Source of the DNA: Anaerolineae bacterium
Lineage (GTDB): Bacteria > Chloroflexota > Anaerolineae > JACIWP01
Length of the DNA stretch: 22,888 nucleotides
Assembly (NCBI GenBank): GCA_014360855.1
Contig: JACIWP010000010.1
Span: forward strand, 1 to 22,888
Direction: 5' to 3'
In this document: positions 7,258-14,385 of the stretch, in pieces
Position numbering within the stretch: position 1 is the stretch's first letter
Layout of the letters: each line of letters opens with the position of its first letter
Notes under the pieces: generated by a model
What the model was told of the DNA's origin: nothing
The model's input: the letters and a program-made list of their open reading frames with translations, nothing else
Database searches by the model: none
Program-made: the position numbers and the translations under genes

Positions 7258-7455
7258 ATGGAGTGCAAACAGGAGCGCAACCTAAAGCGCTGTAACTGTA
7301 CCTGGGAACCCTGCCCGCGCAAAGGGCTGTGCTGTGAGTGCCTGGCCTATCATCTGGCGCATCAGGAACTGCCGGCCTGCGCCTTCCCTCCCGAAGTGGA
7401 GCGCACCTACGACCGCTCCTTCCAGCGCTTCATCCAGGTATACTCCAAAAGGTGA
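7258..7455 (+). CDS. Small Cys-rich DUF6485-like protein
   Basis: A 65-residue protein with cysteines at 3, 12, 14, 19, 25, 26, 28 and 41. The N-terminal half reads CNCTWEPCPRKGLCCEC, followed by LAYH and ELPACAFP. This matches what I recall of the DUF6485 family, short Cys/His-rich proteins of unknown function that probably bind a metal such as zinc. The C-terminal 20 residues are a charged/aromatic helix. The ATG at 7258 is preferred over the in-frame ATG two codons earlier because GGAGG lies 7 nt upstream of it but only 1 nt from the other. It is first in a plus-strand cassette, 30 nt before the lipoprotein gene. No enzymatic role can be stated. Confidence 0.8.
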   Translation: MECKQERNLKRCNCTWEPCPRKGLCCECLAYHLAHQELPACAFPPEVERTYDRSFQRFIQVYSKR

Positions 7456-7485
7456 GACCGCGCGGCCGGCAGAGGAGAAAACGCG

Positions 7486-8172
7486 GTGCGGCGGAAAGGC
7501 GGTATCCTGGCATTGGTAGCAGGGCTGTGCATCATGCTCGTGGCCGGCTGTAGGGCCGCGCCGGCCCCCGCCCCCGCGACGACGGAAGCGGAAGAGGTCA
7601 TCACCCTGCCGGCGCCGCGCCAGCAGGGTCCGCTCTCCCTCGAGGAGGCGTTGGCCCGCCGGCGCTCCGTGCGCGAGTACGGGCCACGCTCCCTGACATG
7701 GGAGGAAATCGGCCAGCTCCTGTGGGCGGCGCAGGGCATCACCTCGCCGCAGGGCTTCCGCACCGCCCCTTCCGCCGGCGCCCTCTACCCGCTGGAAGTA
7801 TACGTCGTCCTGCCCGAGGGCGTGTACCACTATCTGCCCCACCAGCATGCACTGCGGCGCACCGCCGCCGGCGACCGCCGCTCTGCCCTGGGGGACGCGG
7901 CTGTGCGCCAGCGCCCCGTGTACGAAGCGCCGGCGGTCTTCGTCATCGCCGCCGTATATGAGCGCACCGCCGCCAAATACGGCCCACGCGCGGAGCGCTA
8001 TGTGCACCTGGAGGCCGGCCATGCCGCCCAGAACCTGCTCCTGCAGGCGATCGCCCTGGGTCTGGGGGCGGTGCCGATCGGCGCCTTTTATGACGAGCAG
8101 GTGCGCGCCGTGCTGGGGCTGGGCGCGGATGAAACGCCGCTCTACCTGATCCCGGTGGGAGCACCCCGCTGA
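7486..8172 (+). CDS. SagB/nitroreductase-like lipoprotein
   Basis: A 228-residue protein with a GTG start preceded by AGAGGAG. It begins with an n-region (RRK), a hydrophobic stretch and a lipobox LVAGC with lipidation Cys22, so it should be anchored outside the cytoplasm. A low-complexity Ala/Pro linker follows, then an FMN-dependent nitroreductase-fold domain of the SagB/ThcOx type: ARRRSVREYG (about 57-66), TAPSAGALYPLEVYVV (about 96-111), and EAGHAAQNLLLQAIALGLG (about 181-199). Family members oxidise azolines in peptide natural products or act as flavin reductases. No cyclodehydratase or precursor peptide is nearby, so a RiPP role is not supported here. An exported flavin enzyme is unusual, because FMN would have to be loaded before or after export. 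It lies 16 nt before the GH/M23 gene. Confidence 0.85.
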   Translation: MRRKGGILALVAGLCIMLVAGCRAAPAPAPATTEAEEVITLPAPRQQGPLSLEEALARRRSVREYGPRSLTWEEIGQLLWAAQGITSPQGFRTAPSAGALYPLEVYVVLPEGVYHYLPHQHALRRTAAGDRRSALGDAAVRQRPVYEAPAVFVIAAVYERTAAKYGPRAERYVHLEAGHAAQNLLLQAIALGLGAVPIGAFYDEQVRAVLGLGADETPLYLIPVGAPR

Positions 8173-8188
8173 ACCTGGAGGCACAGTC

Positions 8189-10000
8189 ATGAACGTGGGC
8201 ATTCACTTTTCGAACCGCTACTGGGAACCGCCGGCGGAGGAGCACTTCGCCATCCTGAAGCTGGCGCGCCCCGAGACCATCAAAACGCTGGTCTTTCCGG
8301 CGCCGCGCTTCGACCAGGTGGCGGTGCACCGCCGTCTGCGGCAGGAGCATCCGGATGCCCTCATCGTGGCGCGCCTTTTTGCCGATATGAACGGCGGAGC
8401 GTGGAGCCCGGCGGATTTCGTCGAGCACTTCGCCCCCCGCATTGAGGAACTGCGGCCATACGTGACCTGGTTCGAGGTGCACAACGAGCCGAACCTCGAC
8501 CCGCAGGCCGCCGGCTACAGCGAGGGCTTCGGCTCTTCCGACGCCGATATCGACCGCTTCATCGCCTGGGCCGAGGAAGTGCTGGCCGCTCTGCGCCGGC
8601 GCTTCCCCTGGGCGCGTTGGGTCTTTCCCGGCCAGGCCCCGCACCGCTACACCGAATTCTGGAACCGCGCCCTGCCCACCATCCTGAAGTTCGACGCCTG
8701 GGGCGTGCACTGCTACTGGCAGGGGGATCAGCACCTGCACCCCTATTACGGCAAGTGCTACACCTATGCCCATTATCTGGCGCCGCAGATGCCCATCATC
8801 ATCACGGAGTTCGGCGATGCGACCCCCGGCCGCTCGCCGGCGGAGAAAATCCCCATCTACCTGGAATGGCTCCGCGAGCTGGAAAAACATGACTACGTCA
8901 TGGGCAGTGCGCTCTACATCCTCGGCGGGACAGAGGATTGGAGCGGCGCCGGCGGTCGGCCCAACTTCGAGGTGACGCGCGAGATGGCCGAGGCCATTGG
9001 TCGGCTGGGCCGGCGCCCCCGCCAGCCGCAGGTCGCCGACGGTTTCGATTTTCCGGTGGGCAAGCCGGACGGCGTGGGGTATTACGTCGCCGCCGGCCTG
9101 GCCGAGGAAAGCTATTATCAGCGCTTCGGCGCCTGGCACACCGGCGAGGACTGGAACGGCGTGGGCGGCGGCGATACCGACGAGGGCGACCCGGTCTACG
9201 CCGCGGCGCACGGACGTGTGCTGGAGCTGGGGCGTTATCCCAGTTGGGGCAATATCGTGCTCCTCGAGCACCGCTTGCGGGACGGCCGGCGCATCTGGAC
9301 CCAATACGCCCACCTGAAGGACATCCTGGTGAAAAAGGACGACCTGGTGCGCAGAGGCGACCAGATCGGCACCATCGGCCATATGATTGACAAGGACGGC
9401 AATCCCAAAGGGCCGGCGCACCTGCACTTCGAGGTGCGCGCCCACCTGATGCCGCCCGACCAGTGGAACCTGCCGCGGGAGGATGTCCTGCGCTTCTACC
9501 TGCACCCCACCGATTTCATCCGCAGTCACCGCCCCAACTACGAGAGCCTGGTCGTGGCAGTGGATGATGTCGGCGCCGGCTTTTCCCGCTCCGACTCCCG
9601 CTTCTGGTTCGAGGGGGACGTCGGCTATGACGGCCACTGCTACTGGACGTGGACCGTCTCCGAGGAACAGGGCGAGGACTGCTGGGCCATCTGGAAACCG
9701 GTCATCCCCAAGACCGGCCTGTATGAGGTCTTTGCCTTTATCCCCAGCCGCAACGCCACCACCCGCCGTGCCCGCTACAAAATCGTCCACCGGCGGGGAG
9801 AGGCCGTGGTGGAGGTCAATCAATCCGAATACTACGACGAATGGGTCTCGCTGGGGGTCTATGCCTTCTCCACGGTCCAGCCGGCCTATGTCCGGTTGAG
9901 CGACGTGACCGGCGAACCGTACACCCGCGAGCGCTCCCGCCGCCGGCAGATCGCCTTCGACGCCGTGATGTGGGTGCTGGTGCGCGCCGGCGAATCCTAA
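8189..10000 (+). CDS. Glycoside hydrolase-like/M23 peptidase/Golvesin-like fusion protein
   Basis: A 603-residue three-part protein. Residues 1-270 look like a clan GH-A (beta/alpha)8 barrel, with acid/base candidate E100 in EVHNEPN and nucleophile candidate E207 in IIITEFGD. Residues 285-445 form an M23 (LytM-type) metallopeptidase domain with H317 and D321 (HTGED) and H411/H413 (HLHFEV) as zinc ligands. Residues 455-598 resemble the Golvesin C-terminal/xanthan lyase-associated beta domain, rich in Trp and Tyr and ending in AFDAVMWVLV. The ATG at 8189 follows GGAGG with 8-nt spacing. There is no signal peptide, and no room upstream for one. Such a set of domains would suit cutting both glycan and peptide bonds of a cell wall or polymer. 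Activity, target and export route are inference. Confidence 0.85.
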   Translation: MNVGIHFSNRYWEPPAEEHFAILKLARPETIKTLVFPAPRFDQVAVHRRLRQEHPDALIVARLFADMNGGAWSPADFVEHFAPRIEELRPYVTWFEVHNEPNLDPQAAGYSEGFGSSDADIDRFIAWAEEVLAALRRRFPWARWVFPGQAPHRYTEFWNRALPTILKFDAWGVHCYWQGDQHLHPYYGKCYTYAHYLAPQMPIIITEFGDATPGRSPAEKIPIYLEWLRELEKHDYVMGSALYILGGTEDWSGAGGRPNFEVTREMAEAIGRLGRRPRQPQVADGFDFPVGKPDGVGYYVAAGLAEESYYQRFGAWHTGEDWNGVGGGDTDEGDPVYAAAHGRVLELGRYPSWGNIVLLEHRLRDGRRIWTQYAHLKDILVKKDDLVRRGDQIGTIGHMIDKDGNPKGPAHLHFEVRAHLMPPDQWNLPREDVLRFYLHPTDFIRSHRPNYESLVVAVDDVGAGFSRSDSRFWFEGDVGYDGHCYWTWTVSEEQGEDCWAIWKPVIPKTGLYEVFAFIPSRNATTRRARYKIVHRRGEAVVEVNQSEYYDEWVSLGVYAFSTVQPAYVRLSDVTGEPYTRERSRRRQIAFDAVMWVLVRAGES

Positions 10001-10027
10001 ACGGAATCATTCACAGGAGCTTCAACG

Positions 10028-11242
10028 ATGCCGCTGACACCCTTCGGAACCGACACCCTTCCCCCGCCCCTGATGACCTCCGATCCTGGCTCGTTCGCTG
10101 AGGACACCTTTCGCAACCGCCTGCCGGCCTTCCTGGACGAATTATGCCGGCTCAATCCTTTCCCGCCCGAAATTCGCGCCGCCCTTATGAGCCTGAAGCG
10201 CGAGATCACGCACGGACTGCCGGTGCGCCGGCTGGCCGAGATGACGCCGGACCGCGCGGCATGGGACGAGGTCTGGTCGCGCTTCATCGGCCGCAACTGG
10301 TTCCAGCTCCCCTGGTACCCGGCGGAAGCGTACTTTTACCGCCGCGTCCTGGAAGCCACACGCTATTTCCAGCCCGGCTCCTGGCAGGGCCGAGACCCTT
10401 TCGCACCGTACAAGGAGCAGGAGCTGGGCCCTCGCAGTCAGAGCTGGGCAAGCTTCGAGCGCGCCCTCGGCCGGCTCCCGACAGAGCACCTGCCGCGCCT
10501 GAACGAACTGCTCCTGCTGGACCTGTGGGGCAACCGCGCCGACCTGAGCATCAAGGAAGTGGCGGAATCGGCCCACGCCGGCCTGGCCGATGAAACCAGT
10601 GAACGCATCCTGATCGACCACCGCCCGCAGGTCCTGGAGCACTTCACCCGCAACCACCGCGTCCGACGGGTGGACTTCATCCTGGACAACGCCGGCCTGG
10701 AACTGCTGTTCGACCTGGCGCTGGCCGACCATCTGCTGACCATCTGGCATCTGGAGCGGATCGTCTTCCACCTGAAGCCCCAGCCGTTCTTTGTGTCGGA
10801 TGCCATGCCGCAGGACGTCATCCACGCCCTGGAGGCCATGATGAATCGGCCGAGGTTGGCCCCCATGGCCAGCCGGCTGATGAATGCCATCTCCCGCGAC
10901 CGCCTGCAGTTGGTGACCCATCCCTTTTGGGTCAGCGCGTACAGCTTCGCCTATATGCCGGACGACCTGCGCCGGCAGTTGGCGGAGGCCGACTTGGTGC
11001 TCCTAAAAGGGGATGCCAATTACCGCCGGCTCCTGGACGACCGCCGCTGGCCGCCCACCGATTCGTTGGAGGAGCGCACGCGCTATTTCCCCGCCCCCTT
11101 CGTCACCCTGCGCACCGCCAAAGCCGAGGTCATCGTGGATTTGACGGAGGAGCGCGTGGCGGAGCTGGATGCCAAAGACCCCCGCTGGCGCATCAACGGC
11201 CAGTACGGCCTCATCCGCTTCTGCGCCGGCGCCCGAAGGTAG
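10028..11242 (+). CDS. DUF89/ARMT1-type metal-dependent phosphatase
   Basis: A 404-residue protein of the DUF89 damage-control phosphatase family, in the branch related to eukaryotic ARMT1. Landmarks are LWGNRADLS (166-174), the metal-binding FILDNAG (217-223; D220, N221), and LLKGDANYRRLL (325-336; K327, D329, N331, R333). Family members dephosphorylate damaged or surplus sugar phosphates and related metabolites with Mn, Co or Ni. Which substrate this one uses cannot be read from the sequence. The ATG at 10028 follows AGGAG. It is last in the plus-strand cassette, 27 nt after the GH/M23 gene. The preceding bases and the hairpin beyond its stop suggest the transcript ends here. Confidence 0.88.
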   Translation: MPLTPFGTDTLPPPLMTSDPGSFAEDTFRNRLPAFLDELCRLNPFPPEIRAALMSLKREITHGLPVRRLAEMTPDRAAWDEVWSRFIGRNWFQLPWYPAEAYFYRRVLEATRYFQPGSWQGRDPFAPYKEQELGPRSQSWASFERALGRLPTEHLPRLNELLLLDLWGNRADLSIKEVAESAHAGLADETSERILIDHRPQVLEHFTRNHRVRRVDFILDNAGLELLFDLALADHLLTIWHLERIVFHLKPQPFFVSDAMPQDVIHALEAMMNRPRLAPMASRLMNAISRDRLQLVTHPFWVSAYSFAYMPDDLRRQLAEADLVLLKGDANYRRLLDDRRWPPTDSLEERTRYFPAPFVTLRTAKAEVIVDLTEERVAELDAKDPRWRINGQYGLIRFCAGARR

Positions 11243-11244
11243 TC

Positions 11245-11295
11245 AAAGAAGAAAACGCCAGTGACAGTCACCTTGGAGGTGACTGTCACTGGCGT
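11245..11295 (-). terminator. Intrinsic terminator with a perfect 18-bp stem between convergent genes
   Basis: Bases 11255-11272 and 11278-11295 are perfect inverted repeats around a 5-nt loop. On the minus strand the stem is followed by TTTTCTTCTTT, so it fits a terminator for the korA-korB-small-protein transcript. It begins 12 bp after the stop of the plus-strand DUF89 gene. With no T run on that side it can at most pause or protect that transcript. The stem length is unusual and may mark a dispersed repeat. Confidence 0.8.
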
Positions 11296-11310
11296 CTCTG
11301 AGGCATCCCA

Positions 11311-11646
11311 TCAGAACGTGAAGGGTGTTTCCATCACGGAAAAGGTCCGCTCTTCCTCCCCCTCCGCGCCGTAGAACAGCCGGCCGCGCGCCAGGTACGG
11401 CCGGCGCTCCCCTTCCGGCGCCGGCGGGCGAACGTGCACCGTCAGCCGCGTCTCCGGCTCCATCACCCCCATCACCAGCATGCTCCCGACCTCCTGACCA
11501 TCGGGGGCCAGCACGCTCAGCTCCAGATAGGGGAACGGCGGCTCCAGCCCGTCCGCTTCGACCATGAAATGCACCCGCCGGCGGTCCGGCGCCGGCTGGA
11601 CCTCCAGCCGGACAATGCAGGGCATTTCCTCAATTGCCTGGGACAT
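11311..11646 (-). CDS. Conserved-looking small protein, unknown function
   Basis: A 111-residue protein with no family I recognise. The alternation of short hydrophobic and polar stretches (CIVRLEVQP, VHFMVEADG, YLELSVLAPDG, RLTVHVRPP, YLARGRLFYG) suggests an all-beta sandwich. There is no signal peptide, membrane segment or Cys cluster. The ATG at 11646 follows a G-rich AGGGGG and lies 9 nt after the korB stop, so it is probably co-transcribed with korAB. Codon use and GC content look like its neighbours. A role linked to the oxidoreductase is possible but rests only on position. Confidence 0.7.
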   Translation of the reverse strand: MSQAIEEMPCIVRLEVQPAPDRRRVHFMVEADGLEPPFPYLELSVLAPDGQEVGSMLVMGVMEPETRLTVHVRPPAPEGERRPYLARGRLFYGAEGEEERTFSVMETPFTF

Positions 11647-11655
11647 CGCATCCCC

Positions 11656-12531
11656 CTACATGAACTCCCGCTTGAGGCGCTCCAGCTCCGCCATATCCCG
11701 ATGCACGCCCAGCTCGACGAGGGACTGCTCCCGGATGGCCGGCAGATGATCCTCGTAGGTCGGGCGCTCCACCTGATACAGGATGCCGATGGGGATGCGG
11801 TCCCCCCACTCCTGCGCCTTCTCCAGCGCCGCGGCAAAATCCGTCGGGTCATAGCCGCCCGGCTGTTCCTCGACCTTGTACACCCGTTCCGAGTACCAGT
11901 CGTAGGTATTGACGCGGTTGAAGGTCACGCAGGGTTGCAACACGTCGATCAGGGCGTAGCCGCGGTGCATGAGCGCCTTGCCGATGATGTCCGCCAGGTA
12001 GCGCGGGTCCTTGGCAAAGCCGCGCGCGACGAAGGTCGCGCCGGCGATGAGGGCCAGCGCCAGCGGCCGCACCGGCTGTTCGATCGCGCCGGCCGGCGGC
12101 GGAGAGGTCTTGGTCACTGTTCCCGTCTCGCTGGTCGGCGAATACTGCCCCTTGGTCAGACCGTACACCTGGTTGTTCTGCACCACAGAGGTGATGTTGA
12201 TGTTGCGGCGCGCCGCATGCAGGAGATGGCTCAACCCCATGCCGTAGGTATTCCCATCTCCCGAAACAGTCATCACATACAGCTTGTGATTGGCCAGTTT
12301 GGCGCCGGTGGCGATGGGGATATCGCGGCCGTGCAGGGTGTGCAGGCCGTTGACCCACATGTACTGCGGCAGTTTGCTCCCACAACCGATGCCGGTCACG
12401 ATGAGGAGCTGATGCGGCTCGATGTTGTAATTCACCATGGCGAGCTTGACCGCGTTCAGCACGCCGTGATCGCCGCACCCCGGGCACCAGGTTGGGCGAT
12501 CGCGCCCCTGTAAATCTTTCATGCTAGGCAT
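11656..12531 (-). CDS. korB: 2-oxoacid:ferredoxin oxidoreductase beta subunit
   Basis: The catalytic ThDP and [4Fe-4S] subunit of a KorAB-type enzyme that oxidises a 2-oxoacid (probably 2-oxoglutarate) to the acyl-CoA, passing electrons to ferredoxin; it can run in reverse. It has 291 residues. Cluster ligands C16 and C19 (WCPGCGDHG), C50 (GIGCGSK) and C201 (LQPC) are all present. The ThDP motif runs from GDGNTYG (91-97) to QNNQVYGLTKGQYSPTS (118-134). The substrate is inferred from KorB-like features; a branched or general 2-oxoacid is also possible. The start ATG overlaps the korA stop by 8 nt, with GGAGG 6 nt upstream. No separate ferredoxin-like delta subunit is present, as is usual in this two-subunit type. 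Confidence 0.93.
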   Translation of the reverse strand: MPSMKDLQGRDRPTWCPGCGDHGVLNAVKLAMVNYNIEPHQLLIVTGIGCGSKLPQYMWVNGLHTLHGRDIPIATGAKLANHKLYVMTVSGDGNTYGMGLSHLLHAARRNINITSVVQNNQVYGLTKGQYSPTSETGTVTKTSPPPAGAIEQPVRPLALALIAGATFVARGFAKDPRYLADIIGKALMHRGYALIDVLQPCVTFNRVNTYDWYSERVYKVEEQPGGYDPTDFAAALEKAQEWGDRIPIGILYQVERPTYEDHLPAIREQSLVELGVHRDMAELERLKREFM

Positions 12532-14287
12532 GGAGCACCTCCCTGACGCCGCGCACGATGTACTCCGGGGAGAAGGGCCGGCCGTCGTATTTGCTGATAA
12601 AGTGTTCCAGGCGGATGCCGGTTTCCTGCCGGATCAGCCGCGCCATCTGGCCCAAGGCATTGTTCTCCACCGCAATGGTCACGCGAGCCTCCCCCAACGC
12701 CTGCGCCACGGCCTCGGCCGGGAACGGCCACACGTCGGTGATGTGCAGATACTGGGCGGTCGGGCGCTCCGCGTTGAGGATGCGCAGGGCCTCCAGCGCC
12801 GGCATCACCGTGGAACCCCATCCCACCAGCATCACCGGCGCCTCCGCCGGCCCGTAGCGCTTCGGAGGGCGCATGCTCTGACGCGCGGTCTCCAGCTTTC
12901 GCAGTCGCTTGGCATTCAGCGCCACCCGGTCCTCGATCTCCTCGGCGATGCGGCCCTGGTAGTCGTGCTCGTTGCCCTCGCCCACATACACCGCCTTGGG
13001 ATGGCCGGGCACGGCGCGCGGAGAAACCCCGTCCTCGGTAATCGCATAGCGGTAATACTCCCCTTCCAGCGCATCCAGCTCCGCCGGCGAGAGCAGTTTG
13101 CCGCGCTCCACCTGCACCGCGGAAAGGTCCAGGGCCTCTGGCTCCAGGGTGCGGGAGGAAGTCGCCAGGAAATGATCCCCCAGCACAATGACGGGGGTCT
13201 GATAGGTCTCCGCCAGGTTGAAGGAGCGCCAGCCGGCCTCGAACGCCTCTTCATGGGTGCCAGGCGCCAGCACCACCCGCAGGAACTCGCCCTGCGACGC
13301 CCACAGGCTGAAAAGCAGGTCCCCCTGCTCCTGGCGGGTCGGCAGGCCGGTGGACGGGCCGGGGCGCTGTGCGTTGTAGATGACCACCGGCGTCTCGGAC
13401 ATACCGGCAAAGCCCAGCGCCTCCACCATCAAGGAAAAGCCGCCGCCCGAGGTCGGGACCAGCGCACGCGCCCCCACATGGCCGGCGCCCACCGCCATGC
13501 AGATGGCCGCGATCTCGTCCTCGGTGTGCTTGACCACCAGGCCGTACTGATTAGCATGGCCGGCCAGCCACTCCAACACCGGCGAACCCGGCGTCATAGG
13601 ATAGCCGGCGGCGAAGCGGCATCCGCCGGCCACCGCGCCAAAGGCGAATGCCTCGTTGCCGTTCAAAAGCATCCTGGGCGGCGCGCCCGGGATCGGCTCG
13701 ATCGTGTGGTCAAAACTGCCGGCGTAATGCTCCAGGGCATAGCGGTAAGCGGCATCCGCCACTTTCAGGTTGGCGCTGACCATGGCCTCGCCCCGCTTGC
13801 CGAAGTTGACGCGGATGATCTCCTCGATGTACGAGAAGGGGAATCGGGTGACGCCGGCGGCCGCGGCGGTGGCGGCGGTATTCATCATCACCACCGCGCC
13901 GCCGATCTCCTCGGCGATTTTGCGGAGCGGCACGGGGAAGCGCTGAACGCCCCGGGCCTGCACCGCTTCCCAGATGGCATCCTCCACCGGCAGGGCTTCG
14001 TCATAGAGGATGGCGCCGCCGGCGGGGACCTGGGGATAATGCCGGCGCACCGCTTCCTCGGTCATGGCCAACAGGACATGCACAGTCTCCCGATGGGAGG
14101 TGAGGGGCTCCGCGCTCACCCGGATCTGGGCGAAGTTATGCCCGCCGCGGATGCGGGAGCGGTAATCGCGCAGGTCGAAGATGTGGAGGCCGGCGTGCGC
14201 AATCGCTTTGGCAAAGCCGGTGGCGCTGGACTCGATGCCCTGGCCGGCCTCGCCGCCCAGCAGAAAGGTCAGGTCATTTTTCGGCAT
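12524..14287 (-). CDS. korA: 2-oxoacid:ferredoxin oxidoreductase alpha subunit (gamma-alpha fusion)
   Basis: Partner of KorB, 587 residues, with the gamma domain fused in front of the alpha domain. The gamma part (about 1-185) starts with FLLGGEAGQGIESS and has the RSRIRGGHNFAQIR segment. The alpha part (from about 205) begins NGNEAFAFGAVAGGC, GYPMTPGSP and HTEDEIAAICMAVGAGHVGA. It then reads TSGGGFSLMVEALG and RPGPSTGLPTRQEQGD, the pyrimidine-ThDP and CoA-side features of the family, and the C-terminal third is the transketolase-C-like domain. The ATG at 14287 follows GGAGG with 6-nt spacing. The promoter lies only 15 bp upstream of the ATG, so the leader is very short. The gene starts the korA-korB-small-protein operon. 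Cytosolic central carbon metabolism of an anaerobic or microaerophilic cell. Confidence 0.94.
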   Translation of the reverse strand: MPKNDLTFLLGGEAGQGIESSATGFAKAIAHAGLHIFDLRDYRSRIRGGHNFAQIRVSAEPLTSHRETVHVLLAMTEEAVRRHYPQVPAGGAILYDEALPVEDAIWEAVQARGVQRFPVPLRKIAEEIGGAVVMMNTAATAAAAGVTRFPFSYIEEIIRVNFGKRGEAMVSANLKVADAAYRYALEHYAGSFDHTIEPIPGAPPRMLLNGNEAFAFGAVAGGCRFAAGYPMTPGSPVLEWLAGHANQYGLVVKHTEDEIAAICMAVGAGHVGARALVPTSGGGFSLMVEALGFAGMSETPVVIYNAQRPGPSTGLPTRQEQGDLLFSLWASQGEFLRVVLAPGTHEEAFEAGWRSFNLAETYQTPVIVLGDHFLATSSRTLEPEALDLSAVQVERGKLLSPAELDALEGEYYRYAITEDGVSPRAVPGHPKAVYVGEGNEHDYQGRIAEEIEDRVALNAKRLRKLETARQSMRPPKRYGPAEAPVMLVGWGSTVMPALEALRILNAERPTAQYLHITDVWPFPAEAVAQALGEARVTIAVENNALGQMARLIRQETGIRLEHFISKYDGRPFSPEYIVRGVREVLHA

Positions 14288-14302
14288 GCGGAACCTCCGT
14301 AC

Positions 14303-14331
14303 ATTATATCATCCGAGGCGATATAACCTAA
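14303..14331 (-). promoter_or_regulatory. korA promoter with overlapping dyad
   Basis: Minus-strand TATAAT (14308-14303) preceded by TGA gives a consensus extended -10. The -35 candidate, TTAGGT (14331-14326) at 17-nt spacing, is weak. An inverted repeat TTATATC/GATATAA (14304-14310 and 14320-14326, 9-nt spacer) covers the -10 and spacer. A further TTATC lies nearby at 14332-14336, so a regulator could bind here. Confidence 0.6.
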
Positions 14332-14385
14332 TTATCGCCGATGCCGCCGGCTCTTCCGTAACACATCTTACCTTCTGAACCCGGG

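Noticed and set aside
7258..8172. RiPP biosynthesis locus (Cys-rich small protein as precursor, SagB-like oxidase)
   Set aside because: The small protein matches a conserved metal-binding-type family rather than a leader-core peptide, the oxidase is a lipoprotein, and there is no cyclodehydratase or transporter.
7943..9823. A 626-codon open frame on the minus strand opposite the SagB and GH/M23 genes
   Set aside because: It reads as low-complexity Gly/Ala/Val/His sequence with no domain, while the plus-strand frames carry recognised motifs and ribosome-binding sites.
12521..14326. A 601-codon open frame on the plus strand opposite korA
   Set aside because: It is antisense to a clear, full-length korA with motifs throughout, shows no family features and is the kind of long shadow frame expected at high GC.
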